A program made the position numbers and the translations under genes. This document shows, piece after piece, positions 9,753-18,822 of a DNA stretch of 64,000 nt. The DNA is from Akkermansia sp. GTDB lineage: Bacteria; Verrucomicrobiota; Verrucomicrobiia; Verrucomicrobiales; Akkermansiaceae. Under the pieces are notes generated by a model. The model was given only the letters and a program-made list of their open reading frames with translations, was not told the DNA's origin and ran no database searches. Each line of letters opens with the position of its first letter. Position 1 is the stretch's first letter. Where the stretch lies: positions 1-64,000 of the forward strand of contig JAFYRS010000051.1 in the NCBI GenBank assembly GCA_017546845.1, written 5' to 3'.

Positions 9753-10577
9753 TCAGCGGTGCCAGCGGCGGTAATCCACAATGCGTTTGGTAAGCCCCAG
9801 CATCAGCATGGACAATGTCAGATATAATACCACCGGGCGCGTATCAATCAGGCCACGGCTGAATGCTCTTATCTGCTCGGAAATGGACATGTAGTGGAAA
9901 GCCGGTGCCGCGGGGAATTCGCCCCAGAGTTCAGGAACGCGCCCCATGAAGTAGTAGATGATAATCGCACACGTGCAGACAATACCAGCGATAATCTGGC
10001 TGCGGGTCAGCGATGAACAGAAAATACCCAGCGAAATAAAGAAAGTGCCGGAAATAAAGAGAATGCTGATGGACCCGAACCAATCTGCCGGTGTGTAGTT
10101 GATGCGGCCTTCCGGCATGACACCGTACCGGATATTGGTGTAGAGGTTGGCGAGGTCGCTCATTGCCGGATATAACAGCATGGGTAACCAGAGGATAACA
10201 TAAAACAGAAGCGCTGCAAGGTATTTACCAAGAACAATCTGTGTAGTTGTTACCGGGGCAGTGAGCAGTCCTTCCAGCGTGCCATGGCTTTCTTCCTCTG
10301 CAAGCGAGCGCATGGTGATAAGCGGGAAAATGAAGATAAAGAAGAACCAGAAGTTCACATTATCAAGCATGTAGAACATCACGCTTTCACCAGTGGCTTT
10401 GCTCATGGTCTGCAGGGCTGCCTGCAGCCAGAATCCTTGCATGGCAATGGCGCAGGCAAGAATAACCCAGCCGAAGGGTGTGCACAGGAAGCTTTTGAAC
10501 TCTCTTGCAAAGATGGTTCGCAAGGTGTACAGCCAGCTGCGTGTGCGGGTGATGGTGTTTTTTGTTTCGTCGGCCAT
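9753..10577 (-). CDS. ABC-2 type transporter permease (GldF-like)
   Basis: A 274-residue integral membrane protein with about six hydrophobic spans: WVILACAIAMQGFWL, NFWFFFIFIFPLITM, YLAALLFYVILWLPMLLYP, SILFISGTFFISLGIF, IIAGIVCTCAIIIYYF, and a C-terminal VVLYLTLSMLMLGLT. The N-terminal TIFAREFKSFLCTPFGWVI and the cytoplasmic RSLAEEESHGTLEGLLTAPV are characteristic of GldF/NosY-type ABC-2 permeases. It sits between the ATPase and the GldG-like subunit with short gaps. Confidence 0.88.
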   Translation of the reverse strand: MADETKNTITRTRSWLYTLRTIFAREFKSFLCTPFGWVILACAIAMQGFWLQAALQTMSKATGESVMFYMLDNVNFWFFFIFIFPLITMRSLAEEESHGTLEGLLTAPVTTTQIVLGKYLAALLFYVILWLPMLLYPAMSDLANLYTNIRYGVMPEGRINYTPADWFGSISILFISGTFFISLGIFCSSLTRSQIIAGIVCTCAIIIYYFMGRVPELWGEFPAAPAFHYMSISEQIRAFSRGLIDTRPVVLYLTLSMLMLGLTKRIVDYRRWHR

Positions 10578-10591
10578 TGTAAATTAAAGGG

Positions 10592-11533
10592 TTAGTCTTT
10601 TCGAGTCATTTCAACAAACACATCTTCCAGACTGGGGATGTGGCGATAGATGTGACGCATCGGGAATTGGTGTGAGGCAATGATGGCTGCGGCTTTCTCG
10701 CGGGTATCGGTGCCGGGTTCTGCGCGCACGATGACATGATGCCAGCCGCCGGGCAGGGGGGCTTCCACTATCACTTTCTTCACGGGTTCAAATGCCTCCA
10801 GTTCACGCACAACGGTATCCAGATCTCCCTTGAATTCAATGGATACGCGGCCAGCGGCACGCAGATTGCGCGTCAGGTTTCCCGGGGTGTCATTGGCTTT
10901 AATCTGGCCCTGGTCAATGATAATCACCTTGTTGCATATCATTTCCACTTCGCTGAGAATGTGGGTGGAAAGAATCACTGTATGTTCCTCAGCCAGAGAG
11001 CGTACCAGTTCGCGTATCTGGCGAATCTGGTTCGGGTCCAGCCCATTTGTCGGTTCGTCCAGTATCAGCAGGTCCGGGTCGCCCAGCAAGGCATCTGCCA
11101 GTCCGACACGCTGACGATAGCCCTTTGAGAGCGTGCTGATGAGGTTCTTTCGCTTAGGCTCCAGACCGCAGCGGTCGATGACCCAGCCGACTTGCTGGCG
11201 CACAGCCTTGCCACAGATACCTTTGAGCATGGCCCGGTACTCCAGGTACTGCATCACCCGCATATCATCGTACAACGGTACATTCTCCGGCATGTAGCCC
11301 AGGTGTCTGCGGGCTTCCAGCGGCTGGTCAATGATGTCGTATCCGGCGATGCTGGCTGTACCGGCCGTGGGCGGCAGGTAGCCCGTCAGCATTTTCATTG
11401 TCGTGGTTTTGCCAGCGCCGTTCGGCCCGAGAAATCCTACGATTTCTCCTTTCTCAATCGAAAATGTTGCATCCTTGACCGCCGTGAAGCGCCCAAAGAC
11501 TTTATGCAGATGCTCAACTGTCACCATACTCAT
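10592..11533 (-). CDS. ABC transporter ATP-binding protein (GldA-like)
   Basis: A 313-residue ATPase with Walker A GPNGAGKTTT, Q-loop in HLGYMPENVPLYDD, signature LSKGYRQRVGLADALL, Walker B LLILDEPTNGLD and switch STHILSEVE. The C-terminal ~90 residues (RVSIEFKGDLDTVV onward) are the extra domain of GldA/NatA-type ATPases. The ATG at 11533 is chosen because a TTGAAA-16-TAAAAT promoter on this strand puts the transcription start about 5 nt before it. The longer open frame would begin upstream of that promoter. It is the first gene of the operon running to 557. Confidence 0.9.
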   Translation of the reverse strand: MSMVTVEHLHKVFGRFTAVKDATFSIEKGEIVGFLGPNGAGKTTTMKMLTGYLPPTAGTASIAGYDIIDQPLEARRHLGYMPENVPLYDDMRVMQYLEYRAMLKGICGKAVRQQVGWVIDRCGLEPKRKNLISTLSKGYRQRVGLADALLGDPDLLILDEPTNGLDPNQIRQIRELVRSLAEEHTVILSTHILSEVEMICNKVIIIDQGQIKANDTPGNLTRNLRAAGRVSIEFKGDLDTVVRELEAFEPVKKVIVEAPLPGGWHHVIVRAEPGTDTREKAAAIIASHQFPMRHIYRHIPSLEDVFVEMTRKD

Positions 11534-11544
11534 AAGCGCGAGAC

Positions 11545-11572
11545 ATTTTAACAGCTTTTCCGGCCATTTCAA
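11545..11572 (-). promoter_or_regulatory. Promoter of the gld-type ABC/prmA/tsaB operon
   Basis: On the reverse strand, -35 TTGAAA (11572-11567), 16-bp spacer, -10 TAAAAT (11550-11545). The predicted start near 11538 leaves a leader of about 5 nt before the ATG at 11533. No Shine-Dalgarno sequence fits in that leader. Confidence 0.6.
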
Positions 11573-11676
11573 GCGGATTCTTGTCTGCTGGCAAACACTA
11601 GCTGAAAATTCCGCATTACGCATATTATGCGAAGTAAGAAATTTTACATTTACCCAGCTGTTGGCGGGATTCTATC

Positions 11677-11706
11677 TTGACTCCTCCCTGCGCATTGCAG
11701 TAATAT
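11677..11706 (+). promoter_or_regulatory. Promoter of the OsmC-like gene
   Basis: -35 TTGACT (11677-11682), 18-bp spacer, -10 TAATAT (11701-11706). The -10 overlaps the ATG at 11705, so that ATG cannot be the start. Transcription should begin near 11713, about 4 nt before the ATG at 11717. Confidence 0.6.
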
Positions 11707-11716
11707 GCACACAAAT

Positions 11717-12124
11717 ATGGTTAAATGCACAATCAACTATGAAGGCGGATTGCGCTGCGCTCTGCAGCACGGGCCCTCCGGCGCAACTGCAGCAACCGAC
11801 GCACCGGTGGATAACCGTGGCAAAGGCGAATCCTTTTCACCCACGGATATGATGTGCTGCGCTATGGCGGCATGCATGGAAACAATCATGGGCATTTACG
11901 CTGAGGATAATGGTCTGAACCTGGCCGGTACTACGATTACCGTTGGCAAGGTCATGAGCGCCAATCCGCGGCGCATCGCGCGCATCGAAACAGAAATCAG
12001 CGTTCCCCTGCCTGCAGATAATCCGCACAAACAGGCATTGCTGGATTGTGTGCTTGGCAGCCCAGCCATGCGCAGTCTGCACCCCGATATCGAAGTGCCC
12101 ATCACATGGAACTGGATTGGCTGA
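11717..12124 (+). CDS. OsmC-family peroxide-detoxification-like protein
   Basis: A 135-residue single-domain protein of the OsmC/Ohr superfamily, which reduces organic peroxides through a pair of cysteines or acts on thiol substrates. It starts MVKCTINYEGGLRC, and FSPTDMMCCAMAACMETIMG carries the central-helix cysteines near 47-55. The usual motif has one reactive Cys here plus a second earlier; this protein has CC and a further C in the same helix, plus Cys near the N-terminus. The start was chosen because the upstream ATG at 11705 overlaps the promoter -10. A small membrane-protein gene follows after 7 nt. Confidence 0.85.
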   Translation: MVKCTINYEGGLRCALQHGPSGATAATDAPVDNRGKGESFSPTDMMCCAMAACMETIMGIYAEDNGLNLAGTTITVGKVMSANPRRIARIETEISVPLPADNPHKQALLDCVLGSPAMRSLHPDIEVPITWNWIG

Positions 12125-12131
12125 TAAGCGC

Positions 12132-12593
12132 ATGAAGCGGCTTCATTTCATCTACGCAGTTGCCCCCCTTACCGTGGCGTTAAACACGCTGCCGGCCATG
12201 CTGCCCGGTTCATGGCGTGTCGGCGTTGCTGCATTGCTGGGGCTTGCTGTGTGGGCCGTTACATGGCTGCGCTTGTACACAAATAAGAAACTCCGCCCCG
12301 AATTTGCCATTCTGACCATGCTTCCTGCGCTGCTATTCAACACATTATCCGGCGCAGGAGTAGAATATCTCGCAACATTCAGCACTCCGGCATGGCAGAA
12401 TCTCAACTTCTTTCTGTGGGTGGGTGCTATTTTTGTGAGCATCCGCGCCTTATTGCCCGCCCCTACGGAACACAAGGGGCGCCTTCGTACCGACTCCGTC
12501 TTCATTCTCATGACCATCGTCACCAGTGTGTATGGTCTGAGCTGCTGGATGAATACTCACTCAACCTTATTAAACATTAACACATTACAATAA
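12132..12593 (+). CDS. Hypothetical four-helix membrane protein
   Basis: I do not recognise a family. The 153-residue product has four hydrophobic stretches (FIYAVAPLTVALNTLPAML, VGVAALLGLAVWAVTWL, NLNFFLWVGAIFVSIRALL, SVFILMTIVTSVYGLSCW) separated by short charged loops, so it is very probably an inner-membrane protein. It lies 7 nt after the OsmC-like gene and 1 nt before the lipoprotein gene, so the three are probably co-transcribed with tlyA. Confidence 0.7.
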   Translation: MKRLHFIYAVAPLTVALNTLPAMLPGSWRVGVAALLGLAVWAVTWLRLYTNKKLRPEFAILTMLPALLFNTLSGAGVEYLATFSTPAWQNLNFFLWVGAIFVSIRALLPAPTEHKGRLRTDSVFILMTIVTSVYGLSCWMNTHSTLLNINTLQ

Positions 12594-12594
12594 T

Positions 12595-13332
12595 ATGAAA
12601 CGTAATCTCTACTTGCTCTCCATGGGGCTTATCCTCTGCTCCTGCACAGAACCCGGCGATGTTGTGACCGGTCACGCCCGAATCGTCACCAGAACCCAGC
12701 CGGTCATTTCCGTTCCCGAGGTAACACCTGCTCCTGTTGTAACTCCCGCACCCGAGCCGGCAATTGTTGCTCAGAATCAGCCTGTTACAACCGAACCTGC
12801 TCCTGCTCCCAGTCTTGAAGAAGAAAAGATTGCCGAGCCTGCACCCGAGCCTGTGGTAACATTGACCCCCGTTGTTGATACACCCCCGCAGGAAGCTATC
12901 GCCCCTGTTCCGACCCCTGCCCCCAAGCCTGTTATCTCACAAAATCAGCCTGTTGTAACTGAGCCTGCTCCCGCGCTTGAAGCCTCGGCCGCTGCCGTAG
13001 TCGAACAGAAACAGCCGGAAGTTGCAAAAGTAGAGCCCAAGGAAGAAAAGACGGAACCTGTTATCCCCGCACCTGCCCCTGCTCCCAAGCCCGTTGTAGC
13101 CCAGCCTCAGCCCGTAGTGACCGCACCGGCCGTAGTGATTCCTGCCGCCACAGTAACACCTGCTCCTGCCCCGAAACCCAGCCCCGTAGCCCAGCCTCAG
13201 CCTGCCACGACTACGCCCCAGGGTGTCAATTGGAATACACCGCAGCAGACTCCCAGAGCCAAACGCGCCTTCCCCATCATGCCCGGTCAGAACCGCGGCC
13301 TGCGCAGCAGAAACACTAATAATCGTTGGTAA
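12595..13332 (+). CDS. Proline/alanine-rich putative lipoprotein
   Basis: A 245-residue protein with a short signal sequence (KRNLYLLSMGLILCSC) whose LCSC could act as a lipobox. The rest is low-complexity Pro/Ala/Val sequence with loosely repeated units such as VTPAPEP, PAPKPVI and QNQPVVTEPA, interrupted by an acidic/basic patch (KVEPKEEKTEPV). The tail is basic and polar (RGLRSRNTNNRW). Such sequences form extended spacers in the cell envelope, as in TonB or OmpA-linker regions; no catalytic domain is visible. The stop overlaps the tlyA start (TAATG). Confidence 0.75.
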   Translation: MKRNLYLLSMGLILCSCTEPGDVVTGHARIVTRTQPVISVPEVTPAPVVTPAPEPAIVAQNQPVTTEPAPAPSLEEEKIAEPAPEPVVTLTPVVDTPPQEAIAPVPTPAPKPVISQNQPVVTEPAPALEASAAAVVEQKQPEVAKVEPKEEKTEPVIPAPAPAPKPVVAQPQPVVTAPAVVIPAATVTPAPAPKPSPVAQPQPATTTPQGVNWNTPQQTPRAKRAFPIMPGQNRGLRSRNTNNRW

Positions 13333-14060
13333 TGGCTAAACAGCGGCTCGATGTACTGGTAGCACAGCAGGGGCTGTGCGATTCCCGTGAACAAGCGCAG
13401 CGCCTCATCCTTGCGGGTGAGGTCAGCGTCAAGGGACAGGTTGTCACAAAGCCTGGTACGAAGGTGGATGACACCCTGCCCATCACGGTGAAGAACAAAC
13501 CCCGGTACGTCAGCCGCGGAGGCCTTAAGCTTGAAGGAGCGCTCAATACCTTCCCGGTCAAGGCAGAAGGAAAAATCTGCCTTGACATCGGCTCCTCCAC
13601 AGGCGGTTTTACGGACTGCCTGTTGCAGAATGGTGCAACCCGTGTGCACGCGGTGGATGTAGGCACCAACCAGTTGGTGTGGAAGCTGCGCAATGACCCC
13701 CGGGTGGTGGTCAAGGAACAATTCAATGCCCGGTACATGACCCCGGCAGACCTGGGCGAAAAGGTGCAGCTCATTGTGAGCGATGTCTCCTTCATCTCCC
13801 TTACCAAGATACTGCCTGCAGCTTATGATTGCCTGGAAGAGGGCGGCGATCTGCTCGTGCTCATCAAGCCTCAGTTTGAGCTGCAGCCGGAAGATATCGG
13901 CCCGGGCGGTATTGTGCGGGACCCCGCCCTGCACCAGCGTGCCGTGGATAAGATTCATGACTTTGTGGTGAATGAACTGCACCGAGAATGGTGCGGTGTG
14001 GCGGATTCGCCCATCACGGGCATGGAGGGCAACAAGGAATTCCTTGCCTGGCTGCGTTAA
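13332..14060 (+). CDS. tlyA: TlyA-family rRNA (cytidine-2'-O)-methyltransferase
   Basis: A 242-residue protein with an N-terminal S4 RNA-binding domain (RLDVLVAQQGLCDSREQAQRL to about 60) and a FtsJ/RrmJ-like methyltransferase domain. Markers are YVSRGGLKLEGAL, the SAM motif CLDIGSSTGGFTDCLL and the catalytic K in KPQFE. TlyA methylates cytidines in 16S and 23S rRNA in mycobacteria and is often annotated as hemolysin A. The ATG at 13332 overlaps the stop of the lipoprotein gene. It converges with recG, the two stops sharing the palindrome TTAA. Confidence 0.9.
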   Translation: MAKQRLDVLVAQQGLCDSREQAQRLILAGEVSVKGQVVTKPGTKVDDTLPITVKNKPRYVSRGGLKLEGALNTFPVKAEGKICLDIGSSTGGFTDCLLQNGATRVHAVDVGTNQLVWKLRNDPRVVVKEQFNARYMTPADLGEKVQLIVSDVSFISLTKILPAAYDCLEEGGDLLVLIKPQFELQPEDIGPGGIVRDPALHQRAVDKIHDFVVNELHREWCGVADSPITGMEGNKEFLAWLR

Positions 14061-16183
14061 TTGGAGAGCGCAGCAGAATCAAAGTCCACAAGGGTACGCA
14101 GCGGTGCGTGAATGGGAGCGCGCAGCTGCGGGTCAGCCTGGAGAATAGCCTCTGCTTCGCGGTTAGCCCGGTGAATCAACCGCATATCTGCCAGCCATTC
14201 CGGGAACTCCACGGCTCCCATGCCGCTCTGCGCCGTGCCCAGCATATCCCCCGGCCCGCGCAATCGGAAATCTTCTTCGGCAATTTCAAAACCATTGAGC
14301 GTGCGGCACAGGATTTCCAGTTTCTCCCGGCCGGAATCCCCTGCTTTTGCTGATGATAAGAGAATGCAGTAACTCTTGTGCTCGCCGCGGCCGATACGGC
14401 CGCGCAGCTGGTGAAGCTGGGAGAGCCCGAAGTTATCCGCATCATTGATTATCATAATGTTGGCGTTGGGGACATCCACGCCGACCTCTACCACGGTGGT
14501 CGCTACCAGAATATCCATCTGCCCAGCGCTGAACAGGCTCATGGCCTGGTCTTTTTCCTCGGCGCTCATGCGGCCATGCAGCAGACCGATGCGGCGCTGC
14601 GGAAAGATTTCCGTCCATCGTGCCAGCTCAGCCGTGGCACTGCTTTGCTTGCGTGTTTCACTCTCTTCAACCAGCGGTGAAACGATATAGATCTGCCGTC
14701 CTGCATCCATCTCTTTATCCATAAAGGAGATGATGCGTTTCATGTTCGCAGGATTGCGCAGGACGGTTACAATCTCTCCACGGTTTGCCGGCAATTCATC
14801 AATGATGGAAACGTCCAGTTCTCCATAGAGAGTGAGCGTCAAGGTGCGCGGGATGGGGGTAGCCGTCATGACCAGTACATCCGGATTCTGCCCGCTGGCA
14901 ATAAAGGATTCGCGCTGTTCCACGCCGAACTTGTGCTGTTCATCGATTACCGCCAGCCCCAGGTTCTGCGGCCTGTTCTTCTTATAAAGCAAGGCATGTG
15001 TACCCACAATGATGCGGGGTGTCGTGTCCTGCTGCCCGGCATCCAGCACCAGGCCGGTATCATACCTCCGGTCAGCCGTGCGCAGGGATACCTTAACATC
15101 TGTATCCGCCAGCAATCGGCAGAAATTACGGTAGTGCTGCTCTGCGAGAATCTGCGTAGGCGCAATCATTGCGGCCGTTTTGCCGCTGCCCACGGCCAGG
15201 AGCATGGCACAGAGCGCCACCAGGGTCTTACCACTGCCTACATCTCCCTGCAACAGGCGGTTCATCTGCCGAGGTGACGCCATATCGCGGTAAATTTCAT
15301 CAACACAGCGGTTTTGTGCCTGGGTGAGCTGGAATGGCAGGCTCGCCAGTAACTCATCCACATACGCCCGGCATGTGGCCGTCACCTGCCCCGGCGTATC
15401 GTGCGCCTGGCGGCGCAGCCATGCCACGCGGAACTGTTGCTTGAAACACTCGTCCAGAGCAAAGCGTAAGCGCGCTTTACGGTGCATTTCCTCACTGGCG
15501 GGGAAATGAATATCATGCATGGCCTGCCAATAGGGATAAGTCGGGGCTGCATCGTACCCGGGTGCCGGCGTGTGTGGCGGAATCTGCTGCAACACCCGCC
15601 ATACCAAGGCCCGGTATGTGCGCGCCGCCATGCCGGGAAGACCCTTGTACATGGGCACAATACGGCCTGTGTGAATCGAGATAAAATCTTCCTGCGTTCT
15701 TGGAGGAGGCATCGGATGGCCGCCCATGGCTGCTTCCACAAGCCGGTGTCCGGCATCCTCATCATCCATGACTTCAAAATCCGGGTTTGCCATGGTGAGC
15801 TTACCACCATATACCTTGACCTTTCCATACACGGAAAGGTTCATGCCCGTGGCCAGTAGTTTAGCCACATAGGGCATATTGAACCACCGCAGATACAAGC
15901 GCGCGCCATGTGGGTCGCCATCTGTTCCGGTGGACGCCTCAAAATAGCGCTTATAGGAGAACCTCCATGCTGCGCCGTATACATGCACCCGGACGCATAC
16001 CGTCTCACCGTCCTGCAGCTGGTGCACGGCAAGGGAGAGACGGCGGTCTTCGTAACGGCGCGGAATGCGGCGCAGCAGCTGGTGCACCGTGTTGATTCCG
16101 GCAGCCTGCAACGCCTGCGCCTCGCGGGACGAAATGCCAGCCAGGAGCGTCAGCGGGGACTCAGGCTGCAGTCCGTTGTTCAT
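14057..16183 (-). CDS. recG: ATP-dependent DNA helicase RecG
   Basis: Rescues stalled replication forks by branch migration. The 708-residue product has the N-terminal wedge/OB part (RIPRRYEDRR near 40-50, then VYGKVKVYGGKLTMANPDFE). The helicase motifs are QGDVGSGKTLVA (Walker A), IAPTQILAEQHY, VIDEQHKFGVEQR (DEQH box), MTATPIPRTL, and the C-terminal TTVVEVGVDVPNA with QLHQLRGRIGRG. Length is normal for RecG. Its start overlaps the amidase stop by one nucleotide. Confidence 0.97.
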   Translation of the reverse strand: MNNGLQPESPLTLLAGISSREAQALQAAGINTVHQLLRRIPRRYEDRRLSLAVHQLQDGETVCVRVHVYGAAWRFSYKRYFEASTGTDGDPHGARLYLRWFNMPYVAKLLATGMNLSVYGKVKVYGGKLTMANPDFEVMDDEDAGHRLVEAAMGGHPMPPPRTQEDFISIHTGRIVPMYKGLPGMAARTYRALVWRVLQQIPPHTPAPGYDAAPTYPYWQAMHDIHFPASEEMHRKARLRFALDECFKQQFRVAWLRRQAHDTPGQVTATCRAYVDELLASLPFQLTQAQNRCVDEIYRDMASPRQMNRLLQGDVGSGKTLVALCAMLLAVGSGKTAAMIAPTQILAEQHYRNFCRLLADTDVKVSLRTADRRYDTGLVLDAGQQDTTPRIIVGTHALLYKKNRPQNLGLAVIDEQHKFGVEQRESFIASGQNPDVLVMTATPIPRTLTLTLYGELDVSIIDELPANRGEIVTVLRNPANMKRIISFMDKEMDAGRQIYIVSPLVEESETRKQSSATAELARWTEIFPQRRIGLLHGRMSAEEKDQAMSLFSAGQMDILVATTVVEVGVDVPNANIMIINDADNFGLSQLHQLRGRIGRGEHKSYCILLSSAKAGDSGREKLEILCRTLNGFEIAEEDFRLRGPGDMLGTAQSGMGAVEFPEWLADMRLIHRANREAEAILQADPQLRAPIHAPLRTLVDFDSAALSN

Positions 16184-16881
16184 CAGCGGTTGGATTTCCC
16201 TTCGTTAATGCAGCGGTAGTAATAGTCAACGCGGCTGTGGAACCAGGCCCACTTGGGGCCGGGCTTGCCGTTGGTCAGCAAGGGAGCGGGGCAATTCTTG
16301 CGGGTCCAGTGGTAGTGCGGCACCACGCGGCGCAGGTTAATACCGTAGCGTTTCATGAGCACAGCGGTGAGCTTTGCCGCCCGGTCCCAGGTGCGGAAGT
16401 GATTATGCCCCCTGTTTTCGCATTCGCACATTTCAATGCCGATGGAATTGTGATTACCAGCAGGCGTGCCGGCGTGCCAGCCGGTTTCACGCAGCGGCAG
16501 GTTCTGCACGCACATGAACTGGTCTACGGTGAAATGCCAGCTGCGGTTCGTAAATGCGCCGCGGCAAAGCGCGCGCGAGTGCTGCATGGCGGTGGAAGAT
16601 GGTGAGTGGTTGGCCGTGCTGTGAATCGTGATGAAACGCGGATTAAGACGGCGGGAACCGCGGCGCTGGCGGGCATTGGAGGGCATGATGCGCACCTTGA
16701 TGTTTACTTCCCTGGCCAGGCGAGACAAGCTGCGTTTCACCAGCGGAGTGCTCACCGGCTGGAATCGCACTGCCCTGGGTGTACGCAGATAAGAATTACC
16801 CCCCTGCTGTTGGCAGGCGGTAAAGACAGCGGCAATAGCAAGCAGCACTGTCGTTGCCAGAATTTTACCGTAGCGAGCCAT
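16183..16881 (-). CDS. Lipoprotein N-acetylmuramoyl-L-alanine amidase (amidase_2)
   Basis: A predicted envelope zinc amidase that cuts the MurNAc-L-Ala bond of peptidoglycan. The 232 residues begin with a lipoprotein-type signal (ILATTVLLAIAAVFTAC). The catalytic domain resembles B. subtilis CwlA: ITIHSTANHS (first zinc His), SWHFTVD, GWHAG, SIGIEMCE and VVPHYHWTRKNCP (second His and the Cys/Lys region). ATGs further upstream (16908, 16938) would add a polar stretch before the signal, so the ATG at 16881 is preferred. Confidence 0.87.
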   Translation of the reverse strand: MARYGKILATTVLLAIAAVFTACQQQGGNSYLRTPRAVRFQPVSTPLVKRSLSRLAREVNIKVRIMPSNARQRRGSRRLNPRFITIHSTANHSPSSTAMQHSRALCRGAFTNRSWHFTVDQFMCVQNLPLRETGWHAGTPAGNHNSIGIEMCECENRGHNHFRTWDRAAKLTAVLMKRYGINLRRVVPHYHWTRKNCPAPLLTNGKPGPKWAWFHSRVDYYYRCINEGKSNR

Positions 16882-16944
16882 GCGGTTATTCTGCCATTTG
16901 CGGCTCATCTTGGCAAGAGTAAATCCTGTCCGCCCCACAAGTTT

Positions 16945-16980
16945 TCCGAAAAAGAAAAGAGCCCCGGCGAGGGGGCTCTT
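16945..16980 (-). terminator. Intrinsic terminator after rpiB-glyA
   Basis: A 9-bp perfect stem (AAGAGCCCC / GGGGCTCTT, arms 16957-16965 and 16972-16980, 6-nt loop) is followed on the reverse strand by TTCTTTTTC. It separates the RpiB-GlyA gene from the amidase. Confidence 0.85.
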
Positions 16981-17007
16981 TCCGTAAGCTTATTTGCTAT
17001 TGCCTTA

Positions 17008-18693
17008 TCAGGGCATGGGGAAGCTCTTGTTGAAAGCGGAAACCTCAGCGCGGAGCTCATCGTATGCTCCGGGAGTTTCGCACACCTTCTGAGAAGCGAG
17101 GATGCCCAGGCAGCGGCCGATGTATTCGGCCACCTTGCACACATCGTCCTCCTTCATGCCACGGGTGGTCACAGCCGGGGTGCCGATGCGGATACCGCTA
17201 GGCTTGAAGGTTGTGCCCTTGTCGTAAGGAATGGCGTTCTTGTTTACGGTGATGCCCACCTTGTCCAGAGCCACCTGAGCCTCGGCGCCGTTAAGACCCT
17301 TGGAGCTGAGGTCCACCAGGAAGCAGTGGTTGTCCGTGCCGCCAGCCACGATGCGGAAGCCCAGCTGGCTGAGCTTATCAGCCATAGCCTTGGCATTCTT
17401 CACAATCTGCTGGGCGTATTCGCGGAACTCAGGCTTGAGCGCTTCACCAAGGCAGGCAGCCTTAGCGGCAATCACGTGCATGAGAGGACCGCCCTGCAGG
17501 CCGGGGAAAGTGGCGCTGTCAAGCTTCTTGGCCCACTGTTCCTTGCACATCACCAGGCCGCCACGCGGGCCACGCAGGCTCTTGTGGGTGGTGGTGGAAA
17601 CAAAGTCAGCGTAAGGAACGGGGGACGGATGCACACCTGCTGCCACAAGGCCGGCAATGTGAGCCATATCAACAAACATGATGGCTCCCACCTTGTCGCA
17701 AATCTCACGGATGCGCGCAAAATCAATCGTGCGGGAATAGGCCGATGCACCAGCCAGAATAAGGGCGGGCTTCACCTCCAGAGCCTTGGCTTCGAGCGCA
17801 TCGTAGTCAATCATCTCCGTTTCAGGGCTCACACCGTAGTGCTCCACCTTGTAGGTCTTGCCGGAGAAGTTGGCAAAGAAACCGTGGGAAAGGTGACCAC
17901 CGCAGGCAAGGTCCATGGTGAGGATGGTATCGCCAGGGTTGATGCAGGCGTGGTACACGGTCTGGTTGGCGGAAGAACCGGAGTGCGCCTGGACATTCAC
18001 GGCATCGCAGCCGAAGAGGGCCTTGGCGCGGTCAATGGCAAGCTGCTCCACCTTATCCACCACTTCGCAGCCACCGTACCAGCGCTTGGAGGGATAGCCC
18101 TCAGCGTACTTGTTGGTGAGACAGGAACCCTGGGCTTCCATCACCGAAGGTGAGGTGAAGTTCTCGGAGGCGATCAGCTCAATGTTGTTGTTCTGGCGCT
18201 GGCGCTCTTCCTCGATATAGCCGGCCAGCTCAGGATCGCTGACAGCCAGCGGAGAACCGGAGCCCACCAGCAGACGGTTGATGTGACGGCCACCCTCGAA
18301 CTCTGCATCAAACCAGATGCGCAGCACTTCCTCCAGCGCTTCCGGAGAAAGGAACGCGGAGGCAATGCAAAGCACGTTGGAATTGTTGTGCTGACGAGAG
18401 AAGGCAGCTTCCTGCGGAGTGCGGGCAAGAGTGGCGCGGATACCGTTCCAGCGGTTAGCTGCAATGCTCATACCCAGGCCGGTAAAGCAGATGAGAATAC
18501 CACGGTCTGCGCGGCCATCCACCACGCGCTTGCACACTTTGTTGGCATATTCTGCGTAGTTGCTGGATTCCTTGGTAGAAGGACCGACATCTTCCACCTG
18601 GCAACCCCAGGAGGTCAGGATTTCTATGGCGGCTTCTTTCAAATCCACGCCTTTGTGGTCTGAACCGATGACGATGCGAAGTTCCGTATTCAT
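17008..18693 (-). CDS. glyA: Fusion of ribose-5-phosphate isomerase B and serine hydroxymethyltransferase
   Basis: One uninterrupted 561-codon frame joins two enzymes. Residues 1 to ~145 are Rpi[11 protein letters not shown], the catalytic Cys in [15 protein letters not shown] (usual CGTG is CFTG here) and the active His in SRQHNNSNV. From ~150 a full-length SHMT follows: [50 protein letters not shown] and the PLP lysine in [13 protein letters not shown]. The linker is only a few residues. The products are ribulose-5-phosphate/ribose-5-phosphate interconversion and the serine-glycine one-carbon transfer. rpiB and glyA are neighbours in many bacteria, so fusion of adjacent genes is the simplest origin. 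A promoter lies at 18753-18725. Confidence 0.95.
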   Translation of the reverse strand: MNTELRIVIGSDHKGVDLKEAAIEILTSWGCQVEDVGPSTKESSNYAEYANKVCKRVVDGRADRGILICFTGLGMSIAANRWNGIRATLARTPQEAAFSRQHNNSNVLCIASAFLSPEALEEVLRIWFDAEFEGGRHINRLLVGSGSPLAVSDPELAGYIEEERQRQNNNIELIASENFTSPSVMEAQGSCLTNKYAEGYPSKRWYGGCEVVDKVEQLAIDRAKALFGCDAVNVQAHSGSSANQTVYHACINPGDTILTMDLACGGHLSHGFFANFSGKTYKVEHYGVSPETEMIDYDALEAKALEVKPALILAGASAYSRTIDFARIREICDKVGAIMFVDMAHIAGLVAAGVHPSPVPYADFVSTTTHKSLRGPRGGLVMCKEQWAKKLDSATFPGLQGGPLMHVIAAKAACLGEALKPEFREYAQQIVKNAKAMADKLSQLGFRIVAGGTDNHCFLVDLSSKGLNGAEAQVALDKVGITVNKNAIPYDKGTTFKPSGIRIGTPAVTTRGMKEDDVCKVAEYIGRCLGILASQKVCETPGAYDELRAEVSAFNKSFPMP

Positions 18694-18724
18694 GAAAAAA
18701 ATATGGGGAAAACGTACGCGGGCG

Positions 18725-18753
18725 ATTCTATCACAATCAATGGGCTATGGCAA
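18725..18753 (-). promoter_or_regulatory. Promoter of the rpiB-glyA fusion gene
   Basis: Reverse strand: -35 TTGCCA (18753-18748), 17-bp spacer, -10 TAGAAT (18730-18725). Predicted transcription start near 18718, 25 nt before the ATG at 18693. No room for a glycine riboswitch. Confidence 0.65.
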
Positions 18754-18822
18754 GCGTTATTTAAGCCGCGGCTCTCGCAGCGCGTGCGACCAGGGTTTCA
18801 TCATCTGCTAAAATTACCGGGT

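Noticed and set aside
12595-13332. Tandem DNA repeat or CRISPR-like array in the Pro/Ala-rich gene
   Set aside because: The repetition is of short peptide units with varied codons inside one open frame; there are no regular direct repeats or spacers.
18694-18724. Glycine riboswitch before the RpiB-GlyA gene
   Set aside because: The predicted leader is only ~25 nt, too short for an aptamer.
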